DNA from: Gemmatimonadota bacterium
GTDB lineage: Bacteria > Gemmatimonadota > Gemmatimonadetes > Gemmatimonadales > Gemmatimonadaceae
DNA length: 64,000 nt
Assembly (NCBI GenBank): GCA_028287235.1
Contig: JAQBQB010000006.1
Coordinates: 115,104-179,103 of the forward strand
Direction of reading: 5' to 3'
Shown piece by piece: positions 45,732 to 55,278 of this stretch (position 1 is the first letter of the stretch; each line of letters opens with the position of its first letter). The notes under the pieces were generated by a model, which was not told the DNA's origin, ran no database searches, and was given only the letters and a program-made list of their open reading frames with translations. Position numbers and translations under genes: made by a program.

Positions 45732-46625
45732 CTACGGAAGTGTGGCAACTCCCGTGCTCGGATTGAACGTGCTTCCCGCCGGAAGCACATGCACTCGAAG
45801 ACCCGACGCACCGAGAACGTGCGCGCCAGCCGCGGTCGTTTTGCTCTGCCGAGCGTCATATATCACAATCGCGCTCGCACCAGCAACCTTCCACATTCCG
45901 TTGGGCTGCACGATCAGCGCGGTCGATTCGTCGATGCCGGCGCCCAGGTGCGGCGCGCGCTCGATCACGAGGCTCATCAAGCGATTTTGACGCTTCCGTC
46001 GCAGAAAGTGCTGATCGACGATCGCGTTCCGAATGAACGCAAAGCCCGTATCCGTCACGATGTTGTCGCGCGCGATCGTCATGTACTGCGCCGTCGTGTC
46101 GCGGCGATCGCCGCCGGGGTGACGTTCATCACCGGTGAGCATCACCTCCGACATCACCGCGGCGCCCGCCGACGTACCGCCGATCACCGCACCGGCGGCG
46201 TACCGCGCGTGAATCGCCGTCTCGGTCTTCGTTCCGCGAAGCACCTGGTTCAAGCGAACCTGATCGCCGCCGCCGAACCACACCCCCGTCACGCCGTCGA
46301 GCAGCCGCGCGATCGAATCGGTGTTCGCTTGCTCGCGCGTGATCCAGATGCTGCGCGCCTCGGCGCCGAGCTTGCGAAGATCCGCGGCTTTCTCTTCCCC
46401 GCTCTTCTCGCCGTCGGCACTCGCTTCGGCGAAGACGACGATGCGCGCTCTTCCGCTGCCGCCGGCGAGATCGACGAATTGTTGGACGAGTGCCGGCGAC
46501 TGCGGTCCACCGCCCACGATCATGAGCGTGCCGCGCGGCGCCTTGGACGATGCTGGCGATTGTGCTTCCGCAGGCAGGACCGCCGACGCGGCGAGAGCCA
46601 GGACCGCGACGAATCGAGTAATCAT
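45732..46625 (-). CDS. Cyanophycinase-like peptidase (S51), exported
   Basis: 297 aa from ATG 46625. Signal peptide FVAVLALAASAVLPAEAQ. S51 motifs: GTLMIVGGGPQSPALVQQFVDLAGGSGRARIVVFAEAS, GVWFGGGDQVRLNQVL, and the nucleophile elbow GGTSAGAAVMSEVM. Also DERHPGGDRRDTTAQ and GFAFIRNAIVDQHFLRRKRQNRL, typical of extracellular cyanophycinases. It would digest Asp-Arg polymer outside the cell. The phosphodiesterase gene upstream on the same strand is 14 bp away. Confidence 0.9.
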   Translation of the reverse strand: MITRFVAVLALAASAVLPAEAQSPASSKAPRGTLMIVGGGPQSPALVQQFVDLAGGSGRARIVVFAEASADGEKSGEEKAADLRKLGAEARSIWITREQANTDSIARLLDGVTGVWFGGGDQVRLNQVLRGTKTETAIHARYAAGAVIGGTSAGAAVMSEVMLTGDERHPGGDRRDTTAQYMTIARDNIVTDTGFAFIRNAIVDQHFLRRKRQNRLMSLVIERAPHLGAGIDESTALIVQPNGMWKVAGASAIVIYDARQSKTTAAGAHVLGASGLRVHVLPAGSTFNPSTGVATLP

Positions 46626-46639
46626 GGATCGAACATATA

Positions 46640-48658
46640 TTACCTCGGAGCGCGCCGCCGAATCTCCGGCAGCACGGAGCGGCCGCGCGCGTCGGCCGGC
46701 GGCTGGATCCCGAGCCAGTCGCTCACCGTCGGCGCGATGTCGATCGAGCGCACCATGCCGTACCGATGCGCGACGGCATCGCCGCCGAGCGCGCAGAATG
46801 CCGGCTGCATGTCGCGATCGACCGACGGAAAGCCATGCTCGCCCTGCGGAAATGGCATCGGGCTCACAGCCGGCGCGCGCGTCGCCGCACTGGGATAGAA
46901 ACCAGGCGCGATTCCATAATACAGATCGCCGCCGGCCGGTGGTCCCAATCCAAGCGAATCCCCCGCCGGCGTTCCAGCCCGCCACGTCGCCGTCACGATC
47001 GGCCGTCCGGCGCTGTCTCGCGCCGCGCGCAACGCGCGCTCCACGCGGTCGAGCACGGAGGACACCGAGTCCTCCGGAACAATTCCGTTCTTTCGTGTGG
47101 CGCGGTTGACCGAGATCCACTTTCCGTCCGTCGCCGCCGCGAGCGTGTGCGCGAGATCGATCTGCCCCGCCGCGTCGAGCGCGAGCAAGCCCGCGTCGTG
47201 CAGCACCACGTTCGGCTTGAAGCGCGCCCACGTCGGCCGCATTCCGTGCTCGCCGGTCACGAAGAGCATCGTTCCCGGCGTTTCGGACGCGAGCCGCTTG
47301 TACTGCGCGAGCCGTAGATCGACGAGCGCGTACGTACGCGCGAGCATTGCCGCGGCATTCGCGCGCGCGTCCCAGCCCACGCCGGGGCTCGACGGATGTG
47401 CGTAGCCGTACCAGGTGTGCAGCGCCTCGTCCGGCTGCGGGAGATAGTCGAGCTCGAGCTGCGGCTTGTAGGTGCGCCATCCCCATTCGGTGCCGAGCAT
47501 GAACTGCCGCGTCAGCAGCTCTGACGTCTCGAGATACCGAAATTCCGCGGCGCCGTCGCCTCCCTTTGCCGCGATGGGTCCAAGGCGGCCACGCTGCAAC
47601 AGGAAATCAGATCCGTTGCCCGGCGTGCCGTGAACCGCCGAGTCGTACGACGCCGCGATTTCGGCACGGTTCGCGTGGATCACACGCGTCTCGCTCGCGT
47701 ACAGTAGGTAGCGCGACAGGTCAGGCGCGAGCTCGAACAGGCGGAAGAAGACGAATGTCCGCCGCCCGCGCGCGAGATCCACGCGCAATGGCGCCGAGAA
47801 ATAGCGGGCCAATGCGCGTCCGCGAATGGCACTCGTATCCGTCGGTACGAGCCGCGCGACGACGCCTCGCCTCGCGTCGCGGCTCGACGACACCACGACG
47901 GCAGCCGCACCGTTTCCACCTACATAAAACAGCGCGTGCAACGAGTCGCCTTCCGCGCCCAACGCCCACGACAGCTCGCGCGGCGCCGGCGTGCCTCGGC
48001 CGAGCCTCGGCATTCCGTGCCATCCGCTCGCCACTCGGGAAGGATTGGAGTCCGCGCTGAATGCCGAGGCGTCAGCAATCTTTTCATTGTAGATGTTGAT
48101 CACGCCAATCTCCGGCCGTCGCAGCGTCGCGGCTGCGCTGGCCCGCGCACGCGCCATCGCCTCCGTGGGAGCATCGACGTCGGGATATCCGGGTGTACCC
48201 GGCGACTGCGTGGCCATGTGGCTGAACACGCGCAGCCCTTGCCGCGCCGCGGCGATCCAGATCGGCTCGGCGCGCAGCGCCTCGGCGCTGTAGCCGTCGA
48301 TCCAATCGAGAATGGTCGTCTGCGGCAACGGCAGCTTGCCGTTCTGCTGCGCGGCGATTCCGTTGACGTTCGCGTATGCGCCCGTGAAGATCGAGGCATG
48401 TCCGGTGGGCGTCACGCTTGGGAACGCCGTACGAGACGCCTCGGCGCACGCTCCGGTACTGAACATCGACCAGAGCGCCGGCGACGTGGCAGAGTCGGAG
48501 AATTGCCGCATGGGCGGCTCGCTGAATCCGTCGAAGCTGACGAGGATGGCGCGCCGTGCCGGAACCTGTCCGGCGAGCTGAAGGGCGATGGTGCTCGCGA
48601 GCACCGCACCGCCGACGAGTGAGAGGATTCGCGCCGACGCGCCCACTGTTCGTTCCAT
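46640..48658 (-). CDS. Secreted alkaline phosphatase / nucleotide pyrophosphatase family protein
   Basis: 672 aa with N-terminal hydrophobic segment (RILSLVGGAVLASTIALQLAG). Type I phosphodiesterase features: RRAILVSFDGFSEPPM (metal Asp), PSVTPTGHASIFTGAYANVNGIAAQQ (nucleophile Thr/Ser region), and later TLFVTGEHGMRPTW (metal His). Substrate unknown. It is expressed in the same direction as the cyanophycinase and may share its operon. Confidence 0.85.
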   Translation of the reverse strand: MERTVGASARILSLVGGAVLASTIALQLAGQVPARRAILVSFDGFSEPPMRQFSDSATSPALWSMFSTGACAEASRTAFPSVTPTGHASIFTGAYANVNGIAAQQNGKLPLPQTTILDWIDGYSAEALRAEPIWIAAARQGLRVFSHMATQSPGTPGYPDVDAPTEAMARARASAAATLRRPEIGVINIYNEKIADASAFSADSNPSRVASGWHGMPRLGRGTPAPRELSWALGAEGDSLHALFYVGGNGAAAVVVSSSRDARRGVVARLVPTDTSAIRGRALARYFSAPLRVDLARGRRTFVFFRLFELAPDLSRYLLYASETRVIHANRAEIAASYDSAVHGTPGNGSDFLLQRGRLGPIAAKGGDGAAEFRYLETSELLTRQFMLGTEWGWRTYKPQLELDYLPQPDEALHTWYGYAHPSSPGVGWDARANAAAMLARTYALVDLRLAQYKRLASETPGTMLFVTGEHGMRPTWARFKPNVVLHDAGLLALDAAGQIDLAHTLAAATDGKWISVNRATRKNGIVPEDSVSSVLDRVERALRAARDSAGRPIVTATWRAGTPAGDSLGLGPPAGGDLYYGIAPGFYPSAATRAPAVSPMPFPQGEHGFPSVDRDMQPAFCALGGDAVAHRYGMVRSIDIAPTVSDWLGIQPPADARGRSVLPEIRRRAPR

Positions 48659-48804
48659 TAGTTATGAATAGTAATGAAGAGCGAAATTTCGCCGGTCGAG
48701 CCGCCGTGTGGCAAGCAACGTCCCAGTAACGGCAGCATCGGCACTCGTGTCCGTCGCCCCAACACGTTCGCGCCGCCGAGCGTAGCCACTGTATCCCCCA
48801 TCCC

Positions 48805-50184
48805 GTGAGCCAGTTGCGCGAGTCAGCGAGTGAGGCAGGCGGTAGCGACACGGCACCGGCGCACGACGCGAGGCCGATGCTCGGCGATTGGTGGTGGCTT
48901 CCGTCGGCCTTCGCCATTCTGGCGCTCCTGCTCCTGCTCGCCGTTCCCGCGGTCGTCGACCGGCGGATCGGCAAGCTGCGCGGCGAGCTCGCCTTGGGAA
49001 GCGAGCACGCGCGCGTGTTGGTCAACGACCTCGAGGCGTCGTTCGCCAGTCAGCTTCTGCTGCGCAACAGCGCGCTGGCATCGAAGGAAACGCCTGCATT
49101 CGCAACGCGAGGCCATCTCGACGCTGACCAGGCCGACCTGTACAAGGTCGTTCGCGAGACCAGCCCAGACGCGGTGGCGCTCTATAACGATCTGAGCGCG
49201 CGGCTCGGTGCCTGGGATGCTGCGACACACTTAGGGGCCGCGCAATCGGCGCAGGACGGTCTCCAGCTACTCGCCTCCGCCGAGCGGCTCGATAGTTATC
49301 TCGCGGCGCTGTCGGACACGCAACGGCGAGAGGTGCGGCGGCTCGAGCGATTCTACATCGTGACGCCCGCCATTCTCGCGCCGGTCGCGCTCATCGCGAT
49401 TTTCATCGTGATGTGGTCGGGCCGCCGTGTGCTTCGCTTTGCGCGGCTGGCCGAGGAGGAGCGACTGCAGGTCGTTCGCGCCGGCGAAGCGCGGGCTGCC
49501 CTGCTGCGCGGCGTCACGCACGACGTCAAGAATCCACTAGGCGCCGCCGCGGGCTACGCGCAACTGTTGTCGGAGGGCGTCGTGGGTCCGCTCGCGCCGC
49601 CGCAGCTCGAGATGGTGCATCGCATCAACCGGCTCGTGCAGACGGCCGTGCAAACGGTGGCCGACCTGCTCGAGCTCGCGCGGGCCGACGGCGAGCTGCA
49701 CATCGAGTACGCGTCGACCGATCTCGCGACGATCGCCAAGGAGATCGTCGACGATCATGGCGGCATGGCGCGCGAGCGTGGCATCGCGATGGCCGTCGCG
49801 TTGCAACCCACACCGATCGTGACCGATCCCATTCGCGTGCGACAGATCCTCGCGAACCTCGTATCGAATGCGATCAAGTACACGCCGCCGGGCGGTGAGG
49901 TGCGCGTGAGCACCGTGCGCGCCGACGGTTCGGCGCGCACGCTCGAGCAAGTCGGCGTCGAAGTGCGCGATACGGGCCCCGGCATTCCGCCCGAGCTGCA
50001 CGGAAAGGTGTTCGAGGAATTCTTTCGCGTGCGCACCACCGCCGCGGCGACCAACGGCAACGGGCTCGGCCTCGCGATCAGCCGGCGCATTGCGCGGCTG
50101 CTCGGCGGCGACGTGACGTTTGCCGACGGCAAACCCGGCGGCGCCGTGTTCACGCTTTGGTTCGGCGCGCCGCGCGGACATTAA
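48805..50184 (+). CDS. Membrane sensor histidine kinase
   Basis: 459 aa from GTG 48805. Two membrane helices (about 32-52 and 190-212) flank a periplasmic helical sensor. HisKA with LLRGVTHDVKNPLGAAAGYAQLLSEG (phospho-His in HDVKNP) and HATPase with ILANLVSNAIKYTPPGGEVRVS, VEVRDTGPGIPPELHGKVFEEFFRV, GNGLGLAISRRIARLLGGDVTF. No adjacent response regulator. Confidence 0.9.
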   Translation: MSQLRESASEAGGSDTAPAHDARPMLGDWWWLPSAFAILALLLLLAVPAVVDRRIGKLRGELALGSEHARVLVNDLEASFASQLLLRNSALASKETPAFATRGHLDADQADLYKVVRETSPDAVALYNDLSARLGAWDAATHLGAAQSAQDGLQLLASAERLDSYLAALSDTQRREVRRLERFYIVTPAILAPVALIAIFIVMWSGRRVLRFARLAEEERLQVVRAGEARAALLRGVTHDVKNPLGAAAGYAQLLSEGVVGPLAPPQLEMVHRINRLVQTAVQTVADLLELARADGELHIEYASTDLATIAKEIVDDHGGMARERGIAMAVALQPTPIVTDPIRVRQILANLVSNAIKYTPPGGEVRVSTVRADGSARTLEQVGVEVRDTGPGIPPELHGKVFEEFFRVRTTAAATNGNGLGLAISRRIARLLGGDVTFADGKPGGAVFTLWFGAPRGH

Positions 50185-50341
50185 GAGGCCACTAAGAGCG
50201 CACGTTTCACCCGCGTCGCCCTAAACGATCGAAATCACACGGCGTCTGCCAGAATGCAACGGTGCTGTCTCACGCGACCACGCAGTTCGGAGCGTCTCGT
50301 CCACCAACAGCGCCAGTCATTCTTGGTAGAGGAACTGTCTC

Positions 50342-51088
50342 ATGTCGCAGTCGCTCGGAGTTTCGCGTTCAAACGTTTATTCTCTCGCTCGCACAAATCG
50401 ACGCCGCGCGCTCGCGGCGTGTGCGCTCGTCGCACTTGTCGCACTCGTCGCGTGTGACGACAAGAATTCCACCGGCCCCGCGCCGCTCGCTTCGACGGTC
50501 GTGCTCGTCGCTCCCGCACCGCAATCGGCAACCGTCGGCACGGCGCTCGGTGCGCCGATCGTCGTCGTCGTGAACGATCAGAACGGCAATCCGATGAGCG
50601 GCGTCGCGCTGTCGTTCACAGTTCCCTCATCGGCCGGGAGCCTGTCCGCCGCGCAAGCGACGACGGACGCGAACGGCCAAGCCTCGGTGACGTGGACGCT
50701 CGGCACGGCTGCCGGCGTCGATTCGCTCACGATCAGCGCGGCGAGCCTGCCTGCGCTCAGCGTGGCCGTTACCGCGCTGCCCGACGCACCAGCCGCGATC
50801 ACGGCGGTCACCGGCGATCAGCAGAGCGGAACCGTCGGCACGTCACTCTCGAGCGCGTTGGCGGTGAAAGTGACCGACAAATACGGTAACCCGGTGCCCA
50901 ACGTGACGGTGCAGTGGAGCGACGACGCGGGCGGTACCTTCGCGACGGCGACCACGACCACCGACGCGAACGGCATCGCGCACGACATGTACACGCTCGG
51001 CACAAACCCGGGGCCCGAGGACATCTCGGCGATCGTCGTGACACCGCAAGGTACGATGCAAACGGTGTTCACGGAGATGGGGTCGTAA
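50342..51088 (+). CDS. Ig-like (invasin/BIG1-type) lipoprotein
   Basis: 248 aa. Lipobox ALVALVACDDK. Two Ig-like modules: VVVVNDQNGNPMSGVALSF...TDANGQASVTWTLGTAAG and VKVTDKYGNPVPNVTVQW...TDANGIAHDMYTLGTNPG, i.e. the BIG1/invasin pattern of conserved D..GNP and TDANG. Surface adhesion or structural role is likely. It is followed by a bidirectional terminator. Confidence 0.85.
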   Translation: MSQSLGVSRSNVYSLARTNRRRALAACALVALVALVACDDKNSTGPAPLASTVVLVAPAPQSATVGTALGAPIVVVVNDQNGNPMSGVALSFTVPSSAGSLSAAQATTDANGQASVTWTLGTAAGVDSLTISAASLPALSVAVTALPDAPAAITAVTGDQQSGTVGTSLSSALAVKVTDKYGNPVPNVTVQWSDDAGGTFATATTTTDANGIAHDMYTLGTNPGPEDISAIVVTPQGTMQTVFTEMGS

Positions 51089-51103
51089 CCAGCGGGGAGA
51101 GAT

Positions 51104-51150
51104 GAGCGGCGAGAGGCGAGAATGCTGTTGGTTCTCGTCTCTCGCCGCTC
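51104..51150. terminator. Bidirectional terminator hairpin between convergent genes
   Basis: 19-bp stem GAGCGGCGAGAGGCGAGAA (51104-51122) with its complement at 51132-51150 (one G-T pair), loop 9 nt. It fills the gap between the Ig-like lipoprotein and the cfa stop. Confidence 0.78.
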
Positions 51151-52467
51151 CTAGCTCACATACAGATCCGCGCGGCTCGGCGGCAACGGCACTCGCCCCG
51201 CCGCGTCCTGTTTCGCCAGCAGCGATTGCACGACGCCGATACGTCCAATGTGAAAACCGTGAGCGGACGCCGACATGTAGAGCCGCCAGACGCGGTACAC
51301 GACGTCGCCTACCGTTGCGCGCGCTTCGTCCTCGTGTTGCTCCAAGCGCCGCACCCAGTTGCGCAGCGTGGCGACGTAATGCTCGCGAAGGCTCTCCACG
51401 TCGCGCACCTCGAAGCCCTCTCGCTCGGCGCTCTCGAGGACCGCGGCCGTCGGCACGAGATCGCCGTCGGGAAAGACATATTGGTGAATGAACTGGTCGC
51501 GCTTCCACAGCCGCCGCCAGAGTGGATCGAGCAGCGGTCGTTGGCGACCGCGATCGACGCTCACGATACCGTGATTGAGAAACAGTCCCCCGGGTTTGAG
51601 CGCGCGGTACGCCGCGGCGAAGTAGTCGGGCAGGCGTTGGATCCCGACATGCTCCACCATGCCGACGCTCGCGATCTTGTCGTAGCGTCCGTCGCCCTCG
51701 AGCTCGCGGTAGTCCCGCACCTCGATCGTGACGCACGCCGCGAGCCCTTCGCGTTCGATTCGCGCACGCGCGTACGCCGCCTGCTGCTCGCTGAGCGTGA
51801 TGCCCGTTGCCCGCGCGCCGTACCGTCGCGCCGCGTGAATGACGAGCGCGCCCCAACCGCATCCGATGTCCAGCAAGTGCTCCCCTGCCCCGAGGCGCAA
51901 CTTGCGGCAGACATAATCGAGCTTCGCCTCCTGCGCTTCGTCGAGCGTTTCGTCGCCCTGCTCGAAGTAGCCGCACGAGTAGACCATCTGCCGGTCGAGC
52001 CAGAGCGCGTAGAAGTCGTTGCCGACGTCGTAGTGAAAGCGCACAGCCTGTGCATCGCGTCGCGACGAGTGTCTGCGGCCAAATCGGAGCAATCGGCGCG
52101 CGACGTGCATCCTGCTCGGCGCGGGCGCATCATCGTCGTCTGCCGGCAGCGCGAGCACGTGACGGAGCAGCCGAGCCGCGCCGCCGGCCGAACCGATCCG
52201 ACCGACCGCGACGTCGCCGAGGCTCGCGGCCGCCTCGATATCACCCTCGATGTCGACGTCGCCCAACAAGTACGCCTCGGCGATCGCGAGCTCAGACGGG
52301 GGCAGCAACATCCGCCGCAGCGCCGATGGACGACGAATGGCCAACGTGAACGGCGCGTGCCCAGCGGGACGCTCCGTGGTTCCGTCCCAGTAGCGAACGG
52401 CGAACCGCCGATCCGGCGGCGAGCCGAAGAGATCGTCGACGACCTGCTGCGCCGCGCGAACCGTCAC
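51151..52467 (-). CDS. Cyclopropane-fatty-acyl-phospholipid synthase
   Basis: 438 aa. SAM methyltransferase with CFA features: AVRFHYDVGNDFYALWLDRQMVYSCGYFEQGDETLDEAQEAKLDYVCRKLRLGAGEHLLDIGCGWGALVIHAARRYGARATGITLS, ASVGMVEHVG and GGLFLNHGIVS. It adds a methylene bridge to unsaturated acyl chains in the membrane. The start overlaps the stop of the histone-like gene (ATGA). Confidence 0.92.
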   Translation of the reverse strand: MTVRAAQQVVDDLFGSPPDRRFAVRYWDGTTERPAGHAPFTLAIRRPSALRRMLLPPSELAIAEAYLLGDVDIEGDIEAAASLGDVAVGRIGSAGGAARLLRHVLALPADDDDAPAPSRMHVARRLLRFGRRHSSRRDAQAVRFHYDVGNDFYALWLDRQMVYSCGYFEQGDETLDEAQEAKLDYVCRKLRLGAGEHLLDIGCGWGALVIHAARRYGARATGITLSEQQAAYARARIEREGLAACVTIEVRDYRELEGDGRYDKIASVGMVEHVGIQRLPDYFAAAYRALKPGGLFLNHGIVSVDRGRQRPLLDPLWRRLWKRDQFIHQYVFPDGDLVPTAAVLESAEREGFEVRDVESLREHYVATLRNWVRRLEQHEDEARATVGDVVYRVWRLYMSASAHGFHIGRIGVVQSLLAKQDAAGRVPLPPSRADLYVS

Positions 52468-52925
52468 CGCGCGCGGGTTCGGCGCGCGCGCGTGCGCGCC
52501 GCTTTCTTGGCGGCGGCGGAGCGCTGTGACGCGGTCCGGCGCTTCGCGCTCGAGCGCGCCTGCTTGGCGAGCGCGCGCGGCGACGCCGCTGCCTGTCCTT
52601 CACGCTGTAGCACACGCTTCACGGCCGTGGACCGACGCCGCGACGGTGTTTTCTTTGCGCCGCCACGCGCCTTTGCCTCATCGCGAGCTGCTTGCTTTCG
52701 CGTTCGCTTGGAGGCAGTTCCCTTCTTTGGCGGCGGAAGTCTCACCCCCGCGCGGCGCGCCTTGGACAGTCCGATGGCGATCGCCTGCTTCGCCGACTTG
52801 GCGCCGTGTTTTCCCTCGCGAACGTGCTCGATCTCTTCGCGGACGAATTCGCCTGCTTGCGTCGAGGGCGCCTTACCCTCGCGCGCGTCCTTTCGTGCTC
52901 GTCTGATCGTTTCGCGCTCGGGCAT
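52464..52925 (-). CDS. DUF6496-like protein with histone-H1-like basic tail
   Basis: 153 aa. The first about 60 residues (MPERETIRRARKDAREGKAPSTQAGEFVREEIEHVREGKHGAKSAKQAIAIGLSKARRAGV) match the DUF6496 pattern; the rest is Lys/Arg/Ala-rich repeats (KRTRKQAARDEAKARGGAKKTPSRRRST, SAAAKKAARTRARRTRAR), like H1-type nucleoid proteins. DNA binding is inferred from charge. It is translationally coupled to cfa. Confidence 0.7.
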   Translation of the reverse strand: MPERETIRRARKDAREGKAPSTQAGEFVREEIEHVREGKHGAKSAKQAIAIGLSKARRAGVRLPPPKKGTASKRTRKQAARDEAKARGGAKKTPSRRRSTAVKRVLQREGQAAASPRALAKQARSSAKRRTASQRSAAAKKAARTRARRTRAR

Positions 52926-53147
52926 CGCGACACCTCCCTCGTGCGGCCCGCACCGCGATCTGATGTGACCGGCGAGCGGGACCGATGAGATTGCGTCAAC
53001 GGCAAGACGTGTGCTGCGGGTATGCCAATGGCACGATTTTCAGCGCCGCGTTGCCGAATCTTGACGTTGAGTAATCGCTGAAATCGGTAGACGAGTCGGC
53101 GTACGATTTGCGTCCCTCGGCACTGACTTTTTTTCCGGAGGATTCTT

Positions 53148-53789
53148 GTGAAATACAGATTGATGCTGACGATGAGCGCAGGAATGCTCGCCGCGGCGTG
53201 CGCACGGGGAACGCAGGTTCAGGCCGCCGGAGACGTCGCGCCGATGACGCCGCCGAACTCACGGTATCTGCCGGCGGGCACGACGATGACGGCCCGCTTG
53301 AATCAATCGATCGGCACCTCGATGAGCCACGACGGCGACCGCTTTACGCTCACCGTCACCGATCCCGTCATTGCCCAAGATGGATCGATCGCTGTGCCCG
53401 CGGGCGCCACGGTCACTGGACACGTGAGCGGTATTCATACGGCGAACCTTCCCGGAGAGCAGTCAGTCATTCGCCTGGCCTTTGATGAGCTGAACGTCAA
53501 CGGCCGCAGCTATCCGTTCACGGGAAGCGTCGAGAACGTGGTGGTGCAGAACCAGTCGACCAACGCGAGCTCGAGCTCGACGGCGCGCAGCGCGGTAACC
53601 GGCGCCGCCGCGGGTGCGGTCCTTGGCGCGATCGTCGGTGGGTTGGAATTGTCCAAGATCCTCGAAGGCGGACTCCTCGGTGCCGCCGCGGGTTCGGTGA
53701 TCTCGCTCGGCACGGGCAGCACCGAGGCGGTGATTCCCGCGGGGTCGACGATGACCGTTCGCGCCACGCAGCCGGTGCAGTTGCGGTAG
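53148..53789 (+). CDS. Lipoprotein with glycine-zipper segment
   Basis: 213 aa from GTG 53148 (GGAGGA upstream). Lipobox AGMLAAACAR. Beta-rich part with LPAGTTMTARLNQSIGTS and DPVIAQDGSIAVPAGATVTGHVSG, similar in layout to VirB10/TrbI-like or TraV-like outer-membrane pieces; then SAVTGAAAGAVLGAIVGGLE, a glycine zipper, and a final strand PAGSTMTVRATQPV. Envelope location expected; function unknown. A terminator hairpin follows. Confidence 0.7.
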   Translation: MKYRLMLTMSAGMLAAACARGTQVQAAGDVAPMTPPNSRYLPAGTTMTARLNQSIGTSMSHDGDRFTLTVTDPVIAQDGSIAVPAGATVTGHVSGIHTANLPGEQSVIRLAFDELNVNGRSYPFTGSVENVVVQNQSTNASSSSTARSAVTGAAAGAVLGAIVGGLELSKILEGGLLGAAAGSVISLGTGSTEAVIPAGSTMTVRATQPVQLR

Positions 53790-53801
53790 CAGTGTTGCGC
53801 G

Positions 53802-53831
53802 GCGTCCGGCGCCGATGGGGGCGCCGGACGC
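53802..53831. terminator. Terminator hairpin between lipoprotein and tRNA-Lys
   Basis: Perfect 12-bp stem GCGTCCGGCGCC (53802-53813)/GGCGCCGGACGC (53820-53831), loop 6 nt. Confidence 0.75.
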
Positions 53832-53883
53832 ACGTGGTGAGGATGCGTCCGGCTGGCTACATTATGTGTCGTACGAGATGTGC

Positions 53884-53956
<73 letters not shown>

Positions 53957-54035
53957 TTTGTTGTCACAGAAGGAGTTAGCTCGTTTTCGGTGATGGCGGA
54001 GATTTCACCGTCTGACACGCCATTGACACAGTCAT

Positions 54036-55274
54036 TCATTTGTCCACCCGCTGGCTGATGATTTCGGCTTGCGTGCCGGCGACCGCTCGCCGATTGGCCG
54101 ACCGAGCGTACCGCTCGGACTGCGCGATGTTGGAATGGCCCAGCACGTCCTTGATTTGCGACAACGACCGCCCGGCGTCGTGCGTCCATTGCGCGAGCGC
54201 GTGGCGAAGATCGTGGGGCCGAAGCCCGGTGTAGCGCACCGCCGGCACCTCGGTGAGCTGCGGCGTTTTCCCCACCGCGTACCGCTGGCCGCCGCCGTAG
54301 CGCTGGCCCGTCTGGAGCTTGATGCGCACGACCTTGACGCCGCCCGTCGGGGCGTAGTGTCCCGCGCCGACCGCGACACACGCGCGGTGCCAATGGCGGA
54401 GGAACTGTTGATAGCCGATCGGCGCCGGAATGGACGCGACGATCCACGGCCACATCGACTCGTCCACCGCGGCGTAGCGTCCGCGCTTCGTCTTCGTGTG
54501 CCGGCCCGGAATCTTCACCTGGCATGTCGCCGGCATGAGGTCCGCCTCACTCGCGCGAAAGAACTCGGTGCGGTCGCGCATGCCAGTGAGCAGCAGGCCC
54601 ATCGCGATGGCCTTTGCGTGCGGCGGCAATTGGTCGCGGATCCGCGCGAAGAGCTCGGGCGAGATGTCGGGCACGCGCTCGTCCTCGGGCAGCATCGGCG
54701 TCAGCTTGCCGAGCCGCTCGCGGAATTCGTGACGCGCGGAGCCCAAGTATTTCGTGAGGAACGCACGCACCGCGCGCACGACGTGATTCCAGTCGGCCTC
54801 ACTCTTCGTCCACCCCGCGGCGAGGGCATTCCAATCGAGCGCCTCGAGATGGCTCACGCGCATCGGCGCGGCGGGCCACGGCACGATCGTCTGCCGGCGA
54901 AGCGCCTCGAGTGAGACGGTGTACCGCTTCCGCGTCGCCGACGAGCGCCCCATCAACGGCAGCGTGGCCGCGATCGCGCCGGGTACCTCAATGCCCTTCT
55001 CCGTCGTCGGCCACAACGGGCGGCCCAGCTTGACCTTGGCCATGATTTTGGTGCCGGTGAGCTCCTGTCGCCGTTCGGCATAGAGCAGCTCGCCCCACGA
55101 CACGTCCCCCGCAATCAGCGCCTCGATGACGTCGAGTTGTTTGTCCTCGACCAGCCGGTCGAAGATCTCGACGCACTTGTCGTGGTCGCGCTGGTTCGTC
55201 ACGTCCGGCGTGAGCTGGACATGGCCCAGCCCGAGACGGGTCAGCCGGCGGCGAATGCGGGGGAATGACACCAT
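54036..55274 (-). CDS. Tyrosine recombinase/integrase
   Basis: 412 aa. C-terminal catalytic domain: Arg in LLTGMRDRTEFFRASEADL (about 230), His-x-x-Arg in LRPHDLRHALAQW (about 353-356), LGHSN (about 378) and the nucleophile Tyr in IAQSERYARSANRRA (about 387). The N-terminal part is a SAM-like core-binding region (WNHVVRAVRAFLTKYLG). It lies 79 bp from tRNA-Lys, the usual place for an integrase that uses the tRNA 3' end as attB. Confidence 0.92.
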   Translation of the reverse strand: MVSFPRIRRRLTRLGLGHVQLTPDVTNQRDHDKCVEIFDRLVEDKQLDVIEALIAGDVSWGELLYAERRQELTGTKIMAKVKLGRPLWPTTEKGIEVPGAIAATLPLMGRSSATRKRYTVSLEALRRQTIVPWPAAPMRVSHLEALDWNALAAGWTKSEADWNHVVRAVRAFLTKYLGSARHEFRERLGKLTPMLPEDERVPDISPELFARIRDQLPPHAKAIAMGLLLTGMRDRTEFFRASEADLMPATCQVKIPGRHTKTKRGRYAAVDESMWPWIVASIPAPIGYQQFLRHWHRACVAVGAGHYAPTGGVKVVRIKLQTGQRYGGGQRYAVGKTPQLTEVPAVRYTGLRPHDLRHALAQWTHDAGRSLSQIKDVLGHSNIAQSERYARSANRRAVAGTQAEIISQRVDK

Positions 55275-55278
55275 GCGC

